Below are positions 28,147-37,600 of a DNA stretch of 64,000 nucleotides, piece after piece. Source of the stretch: CAWGMT01 sp963823675 (GTDB lineage: Bacteria; Planctomycetota; Planctomycetia; Isosphaerales; Isosphaeraceae); NCBI GenBank assembly GCA_963823675.1, contig CAWGMT010000013.1:558001-622000 (forward strand), in the 5' to 3' direction. The notes beneath the pieces are model-generated. The model worked only from the letters and a program-made list of their open reading frames with translations. It made no database searches and was not told where the DNA came from. Each line of letters begins with the position of its first letter. Within the stretch, counting starts at the first letter, position 1. Position numbers and translations under genes: made by a program.

Positions 28147-30267
28147 CTAGTGAGCCGCAGGTGAGCCCGCGCCAGGGGCGCCCGGGCCCGGTCGGCCGAG
28201 CAGCTCAGCCGCTTCGCTCCAGAGCTGGCGCAGCTCGACGTCATTCGGGTGTTTTTCGGTCATCTGGGCCGCCTGGGCCGCCTTGTCAAACCAACTGCGG
28301 GCCTTCTCCTTTTCGCCTTTCTGCCACCTCGCCAAGGCTATCAGGAACCAGTTCGAGGCGTCGGCGCCGTTCGCCAGCGTCATCGACCGTTCGCTAGCGG
28401 CCAGCGACTCGGTCCAGTGGCCGACACGATACTCAGCCAGCGCCAACGAGAAGTGTCTGCTTCCTTTGTCGGGCCCAAGCTCAACAGCCCTCTTGGCGTG
28501 AGCAAGCGCCTCGTCATAATCGCGTCGGGGACGTGTTGGGATGGCCGCCAAAACCAGAGCCAGGCTGTTGTGGACTGTCCCGTCGTCGGGATTCAGCCGC
28601 ATGGCTTCCCGAAACGCGACCAGCGCCTCCTGCGTTTTTCCCTGTTCGTCGAGGGCGACGCCAAGGTTTTGGTGCGCGTGGGCGTGGTCGGGCTTGAGCC
28701 GGATCGCCGCGCGGTATTCGGCGACCGCTTCCTCCAGCCTTCCCTGAAAGTAGAAGGCGAAGCCAAGGCCGTAGTGGGCATCGGCGTAGTCGGGCTTGAA
28801 CCGGATCGCCTCACGGAATTCGGCGACCGCCTCCTCCAGCCTTCCCTGGCGGCGCAGGGCGTTGCCGAGGTTGTAGTGGGCCTCGGCGTAGTCGGGCTTG
28901 ATCTTGATCGCCGTGCGGTACTGGGCCACCGCCTCCTCCAGCTTCCTCTGAGCTTGCAGGGCGCTGCCGAGGTTGTGGTGGGCCTTGGCGTCGTCGGGCT
29001 TGAGCCGGATCACCGTGCGGTATTCGGCGACCGCCTCCTCCAGCTTCCCCTGGATTATCAGGGCGTTACCGAGGTTGCCGTGGGCCTCGGCGTAGTCGGG
29101 CTTGAGCCGGATCACCGTGCGGTATTCGGCGACCGCCTCCTCCAGCTTCCCCTGGGCTTGGAGGGCGATGCCGAGGTTGTGGCGGGCCTCGGCGAAGTTG
29201 GGCTTGATCCGGACCGCCGTGCGAAATTCGGCGATCGTCTCCTCGCGCTTCCCCTGGGCTTTCAGGGCGAGGGCGAGGTTGTAGTGGGCCTCAGCGTCGT
29301 CGGGCTTGAGCCGGATCGCCGTGCGGTATTCGGCGACCGCCTCCTCCAGCTTCCCCTGGCCGTACAGGGCGTTGCCGAGGTTGCCGCGGGCCTCGGCGTA
29401 GCCGGGCTTGATCTTGATCGCCGTGCGGTATTCGGCGACCGCCTCCTCCAGCTTCCCCTGAGCTTGCAGGGCGCTGCCGAGGTAGTGGCGGGCCTCGGCG
29501 AAGTCGGGCTTGATCCGGACGGCCGTGCGAAATTCAGCGATCGTCTCCTCGCGCTTCCCCTGGGCTTTCAGGACGAGGGCGAGGTTGTAGTGGGCCTCGG
29601 CGTAGTCGGGCTTGATCCGGATCGCCTCACGGGATGCAGCGACTGCCTCGTCGAGCTTTCCCTGGCCTGCCAGGGCATTGCCGAGGTTGTTGTGGGCCAG
29701 GGCGAGGTCGGGCTGGAGCCGGATCGCCGTGCGGTATTCGGCGACCGCCTCCTCCAGCTTTCCCTGGTCGCCGAGGGCGGTGCCGAGGTCGTCGTGGGCC
29801 AGGGCGAGGTCGGGCTGGAGCCGGATCGCCGTGCGGTATTCGGCGACCGCCTCCTTCAGCTTTCCCTGGGCTTGGAGGGCGATGCCGAGGTTGTTGTGGG
29901 CCAGGGCGAGGTCGGGCTGGAGCCGGATCGCCGTGCGGTATTCGGCGATCGCCTCCTCGAGCTTCCCCTGTTCCTGCAAATCGACGCCTCGGTTGTAATG
30001 AGCGGCCGCGTCGGCCGGCTGCCGCCCGCGCCTACTCCCAAACCAGAGGCCCCCGAGGAGGATCGCGCCGATGGCCGCGACTGCCGAAGTGAGCGTCAGC
30101 CTGCGCTTGCGGCGCACCCGCTCGGGAGAGGACGGGGAAACCGGGGAATCTTCGCTCTGGCTACGTTGCGTGTCAGACAGCAGGCGCCGCGGGCAGAGGC
30201 CCGCAGGGACATCCGCCGGTAATGGTGCACCGCATCGCGGGCAAGTCGTACGGTCTGCATCGGCCAT
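28147..30267 (-). CDS. Zinc-ribbon/TPR protein, paralogue 3, intact
   Basis: 706 residues. The ribbon reads CPRCGAPLPADVPAGLCPRR: the fourth cysteine found in paralogues 1 and 2 is arginine, so zinc binding may be lost. A transmembrane helix follows (SAVAAIGAILLGGLWFG), then about fifteen 34-residue TPRs with consensus KLEEAVAEYRTAIRLKPDYA and HYNLGNALQAQG, and a C-terminal block shared with paralogue 2 (RDYDEALAHAKRAVELGP, ending ELLGRPGPGAP). Upstream regions of all three copies share a cggtcgaga element, so the promoter was duplicated too. Confidence 0.8.
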   Translation of the reverse strand: MADADRTTCPRCGAPLPADVPAGLCPRRLLSDTQRSQSEDSPVSPSSPERVRRKRRLTLTSAVAAIGAILLGGLWFGSRRGRQPADAAAHYNRGVDLQEQGKLEEAIAEYRTAIRLQPDLALAHNNLGIALQAQGKLKEAVAEYRTAIRLQPDLALAHDDLGTALGDQGKLEEAVAEYRTAIRLQPDLALAHNNLGNALAGQGKLDEAVAASREAIRIKPDYAEAHYNLALVLKAQGKREETIAEFRTAVRIKPDFAEARHYLGSALQAQGKLEEAVAEYRTAIKIKPGYAEARGNLGNALYGQGKLEEAVAEYRTAIRLKPDDAEAHYNLALALKAQGKREETIAEFRTAVRIKPNFAEARHNLGIALQAQGKLEEAVAEYRTVIRLKPDYAEAHGNLGNALIIQGKLEEAVAEYRTVIRLKPDDAKAHHNLGSALQAQRKLEEAVAQYRTAIKIKPDYAEAHYNLGNALRRQGRLEEAVAEFREAIRFKPDYADAHYGLGFAFYFQGRLEEAVAEYRAAIRLKPDHAHAHQNLGVALDEQGKTQEALVAFREAMRLNPDDGTVHNSLALVLAAIPTRPRRDYDEALAHAKRAVELGPDKGSRHFSLALAEYRVGHWTESLAASERSMTLANGADASNWFLIALARWQKGEKEKARSWFDKAAQAAQMTEKHPNDVELRQLWSEAAELLGRPGPGAPGAGSPAAH

Positions 30268-31112
30268 GGGGTCGGCCTCCGTCGCTGGAATACACGGCGG
30301 TCGAGAGGCACTCTCACCTCTGATACGTCAAACGCCTCAAAAGCTTACCGAAAATCGGCGGACAAGTGCATCGTGCGTCCGGGGACAAGACGCGCCGACG
30401 CTGACCGACTCCGGAAGTTCGGCACCGCCGCCGGCGCTTTTTGGTGTTGCGCCGTTTTGTCCGCCTCCAAGGGGCCAAGTCCGGAAGGCGCAATTCCAGG
30501 AGTTGCACACCGGGATTTGTTCCTCCGGCCCTTCAGGCCGGTTTTCTTGAGGGGATTCTGAGCCAGGCGGGTCTTTACCATCGAATTCCCAGGGATTCTC
30601 CCAGGGCTTTGTTCCTACGGCCCTTTGGGCCGCCCGATCCGCGGCGTCGAGAATCCCCAGCGAGGCGTCTTGGCGCCGGCCGTGCGGGCGATGTTCATCG
30701 GCCTGAAGGGCCGGAGGTTTCCAGCCCAGGGAGAATCCCTGGGATTGCCGGCCGTGCGGGCGACGTTCATCGGCCTGAAGGGCTGGAGGTTTCCAGCCCA
30801 GGGAGAATCCCTGGGATTGCCGGCCGTGCGGGCGATGTTCATCGGCCTGAAGGGCCGGAGGTTTCCAGCCCAGGGAGAATCCCTGGGATTGCTGGCCGTG
30901 CGGGCGATGTTCATCGGCCTGAAGGGCCGGAGGTTTCCAGCCCAGGAAGAACGGCAAATCGCCACCGAGTTTTCCCGATTGTCGCCGTGGCATGATCAGG
31001 ATACAATCTCGACAGACCATCGGGAGCCCGAACGATGCCCAAGAGACTTGCGGCCAAGCAAACTCCGGTTCTTACCAAGGCCGGGCGCCGATCCAAGGAC
31101 GCCAAGACAGGG
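30268..31112. other. Repeat-bearing spacer
   Basis: Dominated by a 72-bp tandem repeat (next entry). The long minus-strand open frame across it (30337-31020) reads as repeated GWKPPALQADEHRPHG, which I recall as a widespread false ORF in planctomycetes. No gene supported; the promoter of the RelB-like gene should be near its right end. Confidence 0.6.
30680..30960. repeat. 72-bp tandem repeat, four copies
   Basis: Anchor positions for the gcgatgttcatcggcctgaa core are 30691, 30763, 30835 and 30907, exactly 72 bp apart. Each unit also has ggaggtttccagcccaggga and, within it, the small palindrome-like stretch cccagggagaatccctggg. A fifth, weaker half-copy appears near 30585-30620. Units differ by one to three bases. 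Confidence 0.85.
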
Positions 31113-31339
31113 ATGATCCGCGCCGGGTCTCTCCCGAGTTGAAGACTCAGGCCGAAGCCATCCTCGCCGAGATCGGCCTGAGTTCCAGCGATGCCATCCG
31201 GATGTTCTACAAACAGGTGACCCTCCGGAACGGCCTGCCGTTCGAGGCGCGCATTCCCAACGCGACCACCCGCAAGGCGCTCCGGGACGCTGAGGCCGGC
31301 CGGAACATGACCGATTACGTCAGAGTTGATGAGAGGTAA
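31113..31339 (+). CDS. RelB/DinJ-type antitoxin, one frameshift near the start
   Basis: The ATG at 31113 encodes MIRA and then loses one C (gccggg for gcccggg) at about 31125; in the next frame the protein continues as VSPELKTQAEAILAEIGLSS and SDAIRMFYKQVTLRNGLPFE, the ribbon-helix-helix of RelB/DinJ antitoxins. The tail (TTRKALRDAEAGRNMTDYV) is also typical. No RelE/YafQ toxin follows; the next gene is unrelated. Either an orphan or a gene broken by an assembly indel. Confidence 0.7.
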
Positions 31340-31363
31340 CTTCGAGCCGTCCGGAGATCGCTT

Positions 31364-31624
31364 GTGCCTACCGCCGAACCACTTCGCAGCGCAGACGAGA
31401 TCGCCCGGCTGGGAGCCGAGACCTTCGACCGCCGTGTGCGGCCAGCGATCCGGCCCGGCGATGACGGTAAGTTCGTGGCCATCGATATCGGGACCGGTGA
31501 CTACGAGCTCGACGAGGACGACTACGCGGCGGTCACGCGGCTGCGCAACCGGTGCCCGTCGGCCGAGGTCTGGCTCGGGCGGGTCGGCCAGCCCGCGGCG
31601 TACCGCATGCGGGAGGGCCGATGA
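31364..31624 (+). CDS. Hypothetical protein paired with an aspartic protease
   Basis: GTG start at 31364 behind GGAG. 86 residues: a short helix SADEIARLGAETFDRRVRPA, a beta pair KFVAIDIGTGDYELDEDDYA and a tail with CPSAEVWLGRVGQPAAYRMR. Small proteins with DIGTGDYEIDEDD...RLR are frequently seen directly upstream of AF_0612-type aspartic proteases in cyanobacteria and planctomycetes. Stop overlaps the next ATG by four bases (ATGA), so the two are translationally coupled. Antitoxin-like in arrangement, but no such role is known to me. Confidence 0.65.
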   Translation: MPTAEPLRSADEIARLGAETFDRRVRPAIRPGDDGKFVAIDIGTGDYELDEDDYAAVTRLRNRCPSAEVWLGRVGQPAAYRMREGR

Positions 31625-31992
31625 TACGCGGAGTGGTGAACGCCCGCTGCGAGGCGGTCGTCCGACTCCGCTTGCGGGGGCCAAGCGGCGCCGAACTGGA
31701 CGTGGACGCCGTGGTCGATTCCGGGTTTACTGCCTCGTTGGCTCTGTCCGCCGCCGCAGTGGCCTCGCTCGCTTTGGCCCGCCAGTCCGGCGGCGGGGCA
31801 GTACTGGCCGACGGGTCGGTTCGGCAGTTCGACATTTACGCCGCGGAGGTCGAGTGGGACGGCGCCTGGCGACCCGTACTAGTGTCGGCCGTCGGCGATG
31901 AGGCGCTCGTGGGAATGCGGCTGCTCGTGGGGCATGAGCTACGGATCGCGGTAGTGCCCGGTGGTGCGGTGGAGATCAACCCGTTGCCCTGA
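31621..31992 (+). CDS. Clan AA (retropepsin-like) aspartic protease
   Basis: 123 residues. The catalytic motif appears as AVVDSGFTASLALSAAAVAS (DSG where most family members have DTG), followed by a VLADGSVRQFDIYAAEVEWD flap region and the C-terminal signature VGMRLLVGHELRIAVVPGG, matching GxxLLxGxxL in the AF_0612 family. As in retropepsins a homodimer would be needed to make the active site. Intact; coupled to the 86-residue gene before it. Confidence 0.75.
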   Translation: MIRGVVNARCEAVVRLRLRGPSGAELDVDAVVDSGFTASLALSAAAVASLALARQSGGGAVLADGSVRQFDIYAAEVEWDGAWRPVLVSAVGDEALVGMRLLVGHELRIAVVPGGAVEINPLP

Positions 31993-32018
31993 AGAAATCC
32001 GAACTGGCCGCTGGAACG

Positions 32019-34322
32019 ATGAAGACGTCTCTCTTGCTAGCCTTGCCGCTGGTGCTGTTCGCATCGATGGCCCACGGGCAGGAACTGCCGCAAACTCTGC
32101 ACCTGGAGTGGCCGGAGGAAGACCTGTCTGATCGGCTCATGACCGGTGCACATCGCTTCGTGGAGCGGAAGATCGCCGAGGCTCCGGCGAAGCGCGCTAC
32201 GCTGTGGGCGCGCGATTACTCTTCGACGGAGGCGTATGCCAAGTCGATCGAGCCCAATCGCGCCCGGCTGAAGACAATCCTCGGCGTGGTGGACGAGCGG
32301 CTGCCGGCGGCGATGGAACGATACGGCGACCTTGCAAATCCGGCGCTGGTCGCCGAGACCGAGCGGATAAGGATTTACCAGGTGCGCTGGCCGGTGCTCG
32401 ATGGCTTCTGGGGATGCGGACTGCTCGCCGAGCCGAAGGCCGCGGCTCTTGCGAGCGCCGTGGTGGTGCCCGATGCGGGGCAGATTCCGGAACAGTTGCT
32501 CGGCCTCGCTCCGGGCGCAGCGCAGGCGGCCCGCCGGCTGGCGGAGAATGGATTCGAGGTCGTGGTGCCGGTGACGGTTTCGCGCGCGAAGCTGGCGACA
32601 AGCGACCAGCAGGTCCGCGCGTCCGACCAGACCTATCGCGAATGGATTTACCGGCAGGCGTTTCACATGGGGCGGCATCCAATCGGGTATGAAGTGCAGT
32701 CGGTTCTCGCGGCGGTCAACTGGCTCGTGGCGCGTGGGAAGAAGGTGGGCGTTTGCGGCTATGCGGAGGGCGGGCAGACGGCCTTTTACGCCGCGGCGGT
32801 CAACACCCGTATCGACGCTGCACTCGTGAGCGGCTACTTCGATTCGCGGCAGCGCGTCTGGGCGGAGCCCATCTATCGCAACATCTGGGGACTGTTGCGC
32901 GAGTTTGGAGATGCGGAAATCGCCGGGCTCGTCCTACCGCGCACGCTCGTCATCGAGCAATCCGCCGTTCCCGATATCACAGGCCACAAAGGCGAATGGC
33001 ACACGCCCAGTTACGCCAGCGTGAAGGCGGAGGTGGAACGCATCGAGACGGGAACGCTCTTCCCCAAGCCGCTCCTCGTGGAGAGCGACGGCCTTGCCTT
33101 TTCCGATGCAGCCCTGGTGCGATTTGCCGCCGCGCTCGGGGTGGAAAGACTCGCGAAGCTCTCCCCGGAAGCACCCGTCGATAAGCGCGCGACTTTCGAT
33201 ACGGCCGCGCGGCATTTGCGGTTCTTCCGCGAGATGGAAGGCCACGTCCAGCGGCTGGTCCAGAGATCCGCACACGTTCGCGACCGTGCATTCCTCTTCT
33301 CGGTCATGCCCGAATTGGAAATGCACACCTGGACCACCGAGCCCAAATTGCCGACCCACTCGGCGGAGAAATTCATCGAGGGCGCGCAGCGATTTCGCGA
33401 GCGATTCCGCGATGAAGCGATGGGGCGGTTCGACGAGCCGCTGTTGCCTTTCCATGCCCGTACGCGCGTGGTGAAAGCGACCGAAAAGTGGACCGCATAC
33501 GACGTGGTGCTCGACGTTTATCCCGAACTGTTTGCGTGGGGCTTGCTCGTCTTGCCGAAGGACCTGAAGCCTGGCGAGCGCCGGCCGGTGGTCGTTTGCC
33601 AGCACGGGCGTAACGGCCTGCCGCGCAACCTGCTCGACGCGCACAACACCGGGTACCGCGATGTCGCGGCCAAGCTCGCCGAGCGCGGGTTCATCACCTT
33701 TGCACCGCACAATCTCTACCGCGGCGAAGACCGCTACCGCTGGCTGGGCCGCAAGGCAAACACGGTGAAGGCCACGCTGTTCTCATTCATCATCGCGTCG
33801 CACGACCAGGTTCTCCGGTGGCTCGAGACGCAGCCATTTGTGGACGGAAGCCGCATCGGGTTCTACGGCCTTAGCTACGGCGGGGAGACGGCGGTGCGCG
33901 TGCCGCCCTTGCTGGAGAAATACGCGCTCTCGATTTGCTCGGGTGACTTCAACCAGTGGACGCGCAAAGTTGCGTCCACCGCAGAGCCCTTCAGCTTCAT
34001 GCGTACGATCGAGTGGGAAATGCCTTATTGGAACCTCGGGAACACCTTCGACTACGCGGAGATGGTGTACCTCATGCTTCCTCGGCCCTTCATGGTCGAA
34101 CGCGGCCACCTCGACCTCGTGGGCCGCGACCAGTGGGTCGCGCACGAGTACGCGAAAGTCCGCTGGCTGTACGCGCAGCTCGGTCTGGCTGACCGGACGG
34201 AAATCGAGTTCTTTCAGGGGGGCCATTCGATGCGCACGGAAGGGACGTTTGGCTTCCTGCACAAGCACCTTCGCTGGCCGGAGCCCAGCGGGACCGGTCA
34301 TCCCAAACCCCGCTCTGGGTAG
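32019..34322 (+). CDS. Secreted protein with two alpha/beta hydrolase domains
   Basis: 767 residues with a signal peptide (MKTSLLLALPLVLFASMAHG). The first hydrolase-like domain has GYAEGG where a GxSxG elbow is expected, so Ala249 replaces the nucleophile. The second has a canonical GLSYGGE elbow with Ser619 and a late histidine in FQGGHSM. The pair resembles the dienelactone-hydrolase/acetyl-xylan-esterase-like proteins common in planctomycetes, with one dead and one active lobe. Substrate unknown; probably a carbohydrate ester in the periplasm or outside. Its first 90 codons are duplicated at 24478. Confidence 0.75.
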   Translation: MKTSLLLALPLVLFASMAHGQELPQTLHLEWPEEDLSDRLMTGAHRFVERKIAEAPAKRATLWARDYSSTEAYAKSIEPNRARLKTILGVVDERLPAAMERYGDLANPALVAETERIRIYQVRWPVLDGFWGCGLLAEPKAAALASAVVVPDAGQIPEQLLGLAPGAAQAARRLAENGFEVVVPVTVSRAKLATSDQQVRASDQTYREWIYRQAFHMGRHPIGYEVQSVLAAVNWLVARGKKVGVCGYAEGGQTAFYAAAVNTRIDAALVSGYFDSRQRVWAEPIYRNIWGLLREFGDAEIAGLVLPRTLVIEQSAVPDITGHKGEWHTPSYASVKAEVERIETGTLFPKPLLVESDGLAFSDAALVRFAAALGVERLAKLSPEAPVDKRATFDTAARHLRFFREMEGHVQRLVQRSAHVRDRAFLFSVMPELEMHTWTTEPKLPTHSAEKFIEGAQRFRERFRDEAMGRFDEPLLPFHARTRVVKATEKWTAYDVVLDVYPELFAWGLLVLPKDLKPGERRPVVVCQHGRNGLPRNLLDAHNTGYRDVAAKLAERGFITFAPHNLYRGEDRYRWLGRKANTVKATLFSFIIASHDQVLRWLETQPFVDGSRIGFYGLSYGGETAVRVPPLLEKYALSICSGDFNQWTRKVASTAEPFSFMRTIEWEMPYWNLGNTFDYAEMVYLMLPRPFMVERGHLDLVGRDQWVAHEYAKVRWLYAQLGLADRTEIEFFQGGHSMRTEGTFGFLHKHLRWPEPSGTGHPKPRSG

Positions 34323-34351
34323 CAGCGGACAGGATGACGGAACATCTTGTT

Positions 34352-34555
34352 GAGCGTTGCATGAGGACGGAAAGTCCCGGAGGCGGGCAGAGACGCCCGC
34401 ACCACTATCAGAAGCCTGGATTCTGCCAGTGGGGCGGGCCGGAGGCGGGCAGAGACGCCCGCACCACTATGAGAAGCCCGGATTCTGCCAGTGGGGCGGG
34501 CCTCCGTGCCCGCCGCTCTTCGGCCGGAAGTCTCCTTCTTCATGCAACGCTCTGT
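34352..34555. repeat. 62-bp tandem pair inside a ~30-bp inverted repeat
   Basis: Two copies of a 62-bp unit (from 34379 and 34441; ggaggcgggcagagacgccc, ggattctgccagtggggcgg) are bracketed by gagcgttgcatgaggacgg (34352) and its inverted form (ccttcttcatgcaacgctc, 34533-34551). It lies between two convergent genes, where it could fold into a large hairpin and end transcription from both sides. Confidence 0.7.
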
Positions 34556-34611
34556 GAGTGCGGCTTGCCGGGACGAAGTCGGCCGATTGGTGACCGCAAG
34601 CTCCAAGGCGT

Positions 34612-37600
34612 TCAGCGCACGTAGATCGGGTTGGAGTAGACCCACGGCCGCTCCTCGCCACCGACTTCAAGCCACCCCTCGATGCGATAGACGCCCGGAG
34701 CTGTGATTTTATGCTCCAGTTTGTCTGCCGATCGCTCGGCGATCAATCGACCGACGCGTAACAGCCGGATATGACAGGGCACGGGAAATCGAGCGACGAG
34801 CTTCTGATCATCGGCGAACCTGACCTCGTCACCCATCAAGCACCGAGATCCATCAGCGGTGGGGATCAAGTCAAACATCGAACCAGTCGGGTCGCACATC
34901 CAGTCATGGCTCACGTAGGCATGCCCATCGCGGAGAGCGCTGCGGATGGACGGCTCATCCAGCGCCCGAGCGAGGATGTGCGTGCTCAGATTCCGGAATG
35001 AACGATGGTATGGGTCAATATCCAATCGCGCGAGCACATCGCCCGGATTGTGGCTTTTTGTCAGAGCGCGGATGCCCGGGCGGAGGGCCGCCGACACGGA
35101 GCGCATTTCGTCGTCGCGGTCGACATTCGTTCCGACCCGCACGGTTTCGCCATCGACCATCTTCACGATCAAGACCTGGTTGTGATGGCAATCATTCGCG
35201 GCGACGCCGGTGAGCCGCCGCGATTGTGTCTCGGTATCCCACTTGGCAAGGTAGTCGGCCGGATATCTTCCCTGAGAGGCAAATAGCTCGTCGGGGTAGA
35301 GCTTGAGGGATTCTTCGAGCTCCTCAAGCGACGCCGGGTCGGTAAGCTTGAGCATCACCGAGAGAATTCCGGCCCTGTCAACCTTGGCGTCCGCGTGACG
35401 ATTACTGATCTCCATGCCATCGAGTCCTTCCATGGAATGCGTGGGGCGTTCCTCGATGTGCGAAAGGAAGATCAGCCCCCCGTCGCGCTTCACGGTCTGG
35501 ATGAATGCCGGTGTCGGTTCCTTCATCCGGTCGATGATCGAGCGAGTGGGGTAAATCAAGAACCCCCGATCCTCGGAACCGGGCACGAAGAGAACGCCCT
35601 CGCGGAGCCCGTGCCAGCTATCGGCCACAAAATCCCTGGGCGGGCGAAAATGGTCGGTCAGAAAAATGGCGTGGACATCGGCCCTCTTCGCGTCGGCCAG
35701 CATCTCAGGGCGCGTTCCGCCGGTGTGGTCCGAATCTTCGGCGTGCGCGTGGAGGATGGCGCGATAGTCGTTCAAGCCTGGTAAGGGCGGCAGCGCCCGG
35801 CGCAGCCGGCTGATCTTCTGCACATCTTCATGAGCCGCCTTCAATCGGGCCGGCATCATCCGCTCGATCGGGGAATACTTCGGTCGGGGGGCCGCGCCGT
35901 CCGCGCCACGGGCGCGACCTGCCGCGGCTGGGGAATGGATCTTCAGCAAAGAGACCGCCTGCCGCGGCAAGGTCATCCGAACCTTCACTACGCCGCGTTC
36001 GACTCGGAGCCATTCTGGCGAGTCGACTGTTGCCAGTTGAGACGCCCGCTGCACCTCGGCATACTCGCCTGGAGTCGGATTTGGTGGCGAGCCCATCCGC
36101 TTCCACGCTTGATACGCATTGCTGTGGTCTCGGTCCACCCGGTAGTGCCGAATCTGGATCTGACCGCCGGCAGCCGAGGCGGCCAGGCCGCTGATTTCGA
36201 GCGCGACTTCGGCATCCGGCCCCGGGACGTCATCGTCATGATAGTGCCAGGCCAGGATAGAGAGCCCATTCTCGTCGAGGGCGGCCAGGGCGGAGACATC
36301 CGGCGCCCTGCGCACGCCTTCGGCGAGGATGGTGTCGAGATCGACTTCTCCCGAGCTTTTCACTTCCAGGCGGCGGCCGCCCATCAAGCTGAACATCCGG
36401 AACACGTTCAGGACCGGCAGGTTGATGCCATTGGTGGCGAGCACGCGGAACCCAGCGAAGTACGGCTGTTCCTCGAACTCGAAGGCCCAGCTCAAAGCGC
36501 CCTCGAGGTTCACCCCGACCCGTTCCGCCAGGTCGTACTTGCGGGCGAAGCTCGCGGCGGTGTAGCTGGAGTACATCGTACCGTTGCGATAGCCTAACTG
36601 TGGCCCCTGGCAGGCTGCACACCCCTCCGGGTCGGATTCGCCGATCACGATCGGCTTACCTTTCAGCTCGGGAAACGAGGCGACGATGCGGAACCCCTCG
36701 CTTACGGTCCGCAGGTGGTTGGCAATCCCCATCCGGACGTGGCCGTCGACAAACGTCGGTGAGCCCTTGGCATGGAACGAGACGAAGTCGATCGGCGTGC
36801 CGGTCTTGCCAGTCGCGTAGTTGGTCCCGCGCAGGCAATGCTCCAGGAAGTCCCGCGTCCACTTGCCTCCGCTGCCGGCCGAGTCGGCACCGCCCACCCG
36901 GGCCGACGGCAGGGCGCGCTTGACGGCGTCGATCGCATAGTCGTGCAGCTTGCGAAATTCCTCTGGCGTGCCGCGCCAGTAACCGATGTTGGCCTCGTTC
37001 CACGTCTCCCAGTACCACGATTCCACTGCGGCGCGGCCGTACTTTTCGACGCAATGCTTGGCCCACTGGTGGACCAGCTCGCCCCACTTTGCATAGTCTG
37101 TCGGCGGGTAGGCCCAACCCGTGTAGATCTCGTCGTATTTGGCGGTGGGCGTCCAGTGATGTTGATAAGGCTCCGGTTTGACGGAAAGTTCCCTCGGCAT
37201 GAAGCCAATCTCGACGTACGGCCGGACGCCGCGCTGCCGGTACGTGTCGAAGATCCGATCAACGATCGACCAGTTGTAAATCGGCCGGCCCTGGGCGTCT
37301 TCGCCGTAGGCGCCCGTGGATCCCCACTTGAGGGCCGGCGTGCCGTCGCCGGAGGTCAGCAGGTTGTGCGTGCGAAAGTAGACCGATCCCGGTCGTAGGC
37401 CGCCGAGGTCCGCGAGTAGTTTCCGGCCATCCTTCATGTAAGCGTAATTGGGCTCGTCCGCTCCGAAGAACCGCCAGATCGGAGGTAATTGACCCCGTTC
37501 TCGCGAGGCGTCGACCCGGATGGTGACAGCGATCGGTTCAGGCTTGTCCAGAGGCTCGGCGTTGGCTCGGGCTCGGGCGGTCAATATAAGGAAAACGGAG

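Noticed and set aside
28249..30222. 657-codon plus-strand ORF opposite the TPR gene
   Set aside because: It is the antisense shadow of the 34-residue repeats in the 28147-30267 gene: high GC and a period divisible by three keep it open. The translation is a monotonous VVVGLGVVGLEPDRRAV repeat without domain character.
30337..31020. Minus-strand 227-codon ORF with GWKPPALQADE repeats
   Set aside because: Product of the 72-bp tandem repeat in one of several open frames; no start signal and no structure beyond the repeat.
34612..34751. Separate C-terminal ORFs opposite the GH39-PHP gene
   Set aside because: Shadow frames of a single intact minus-strand gene; they lack start signals and domain content.
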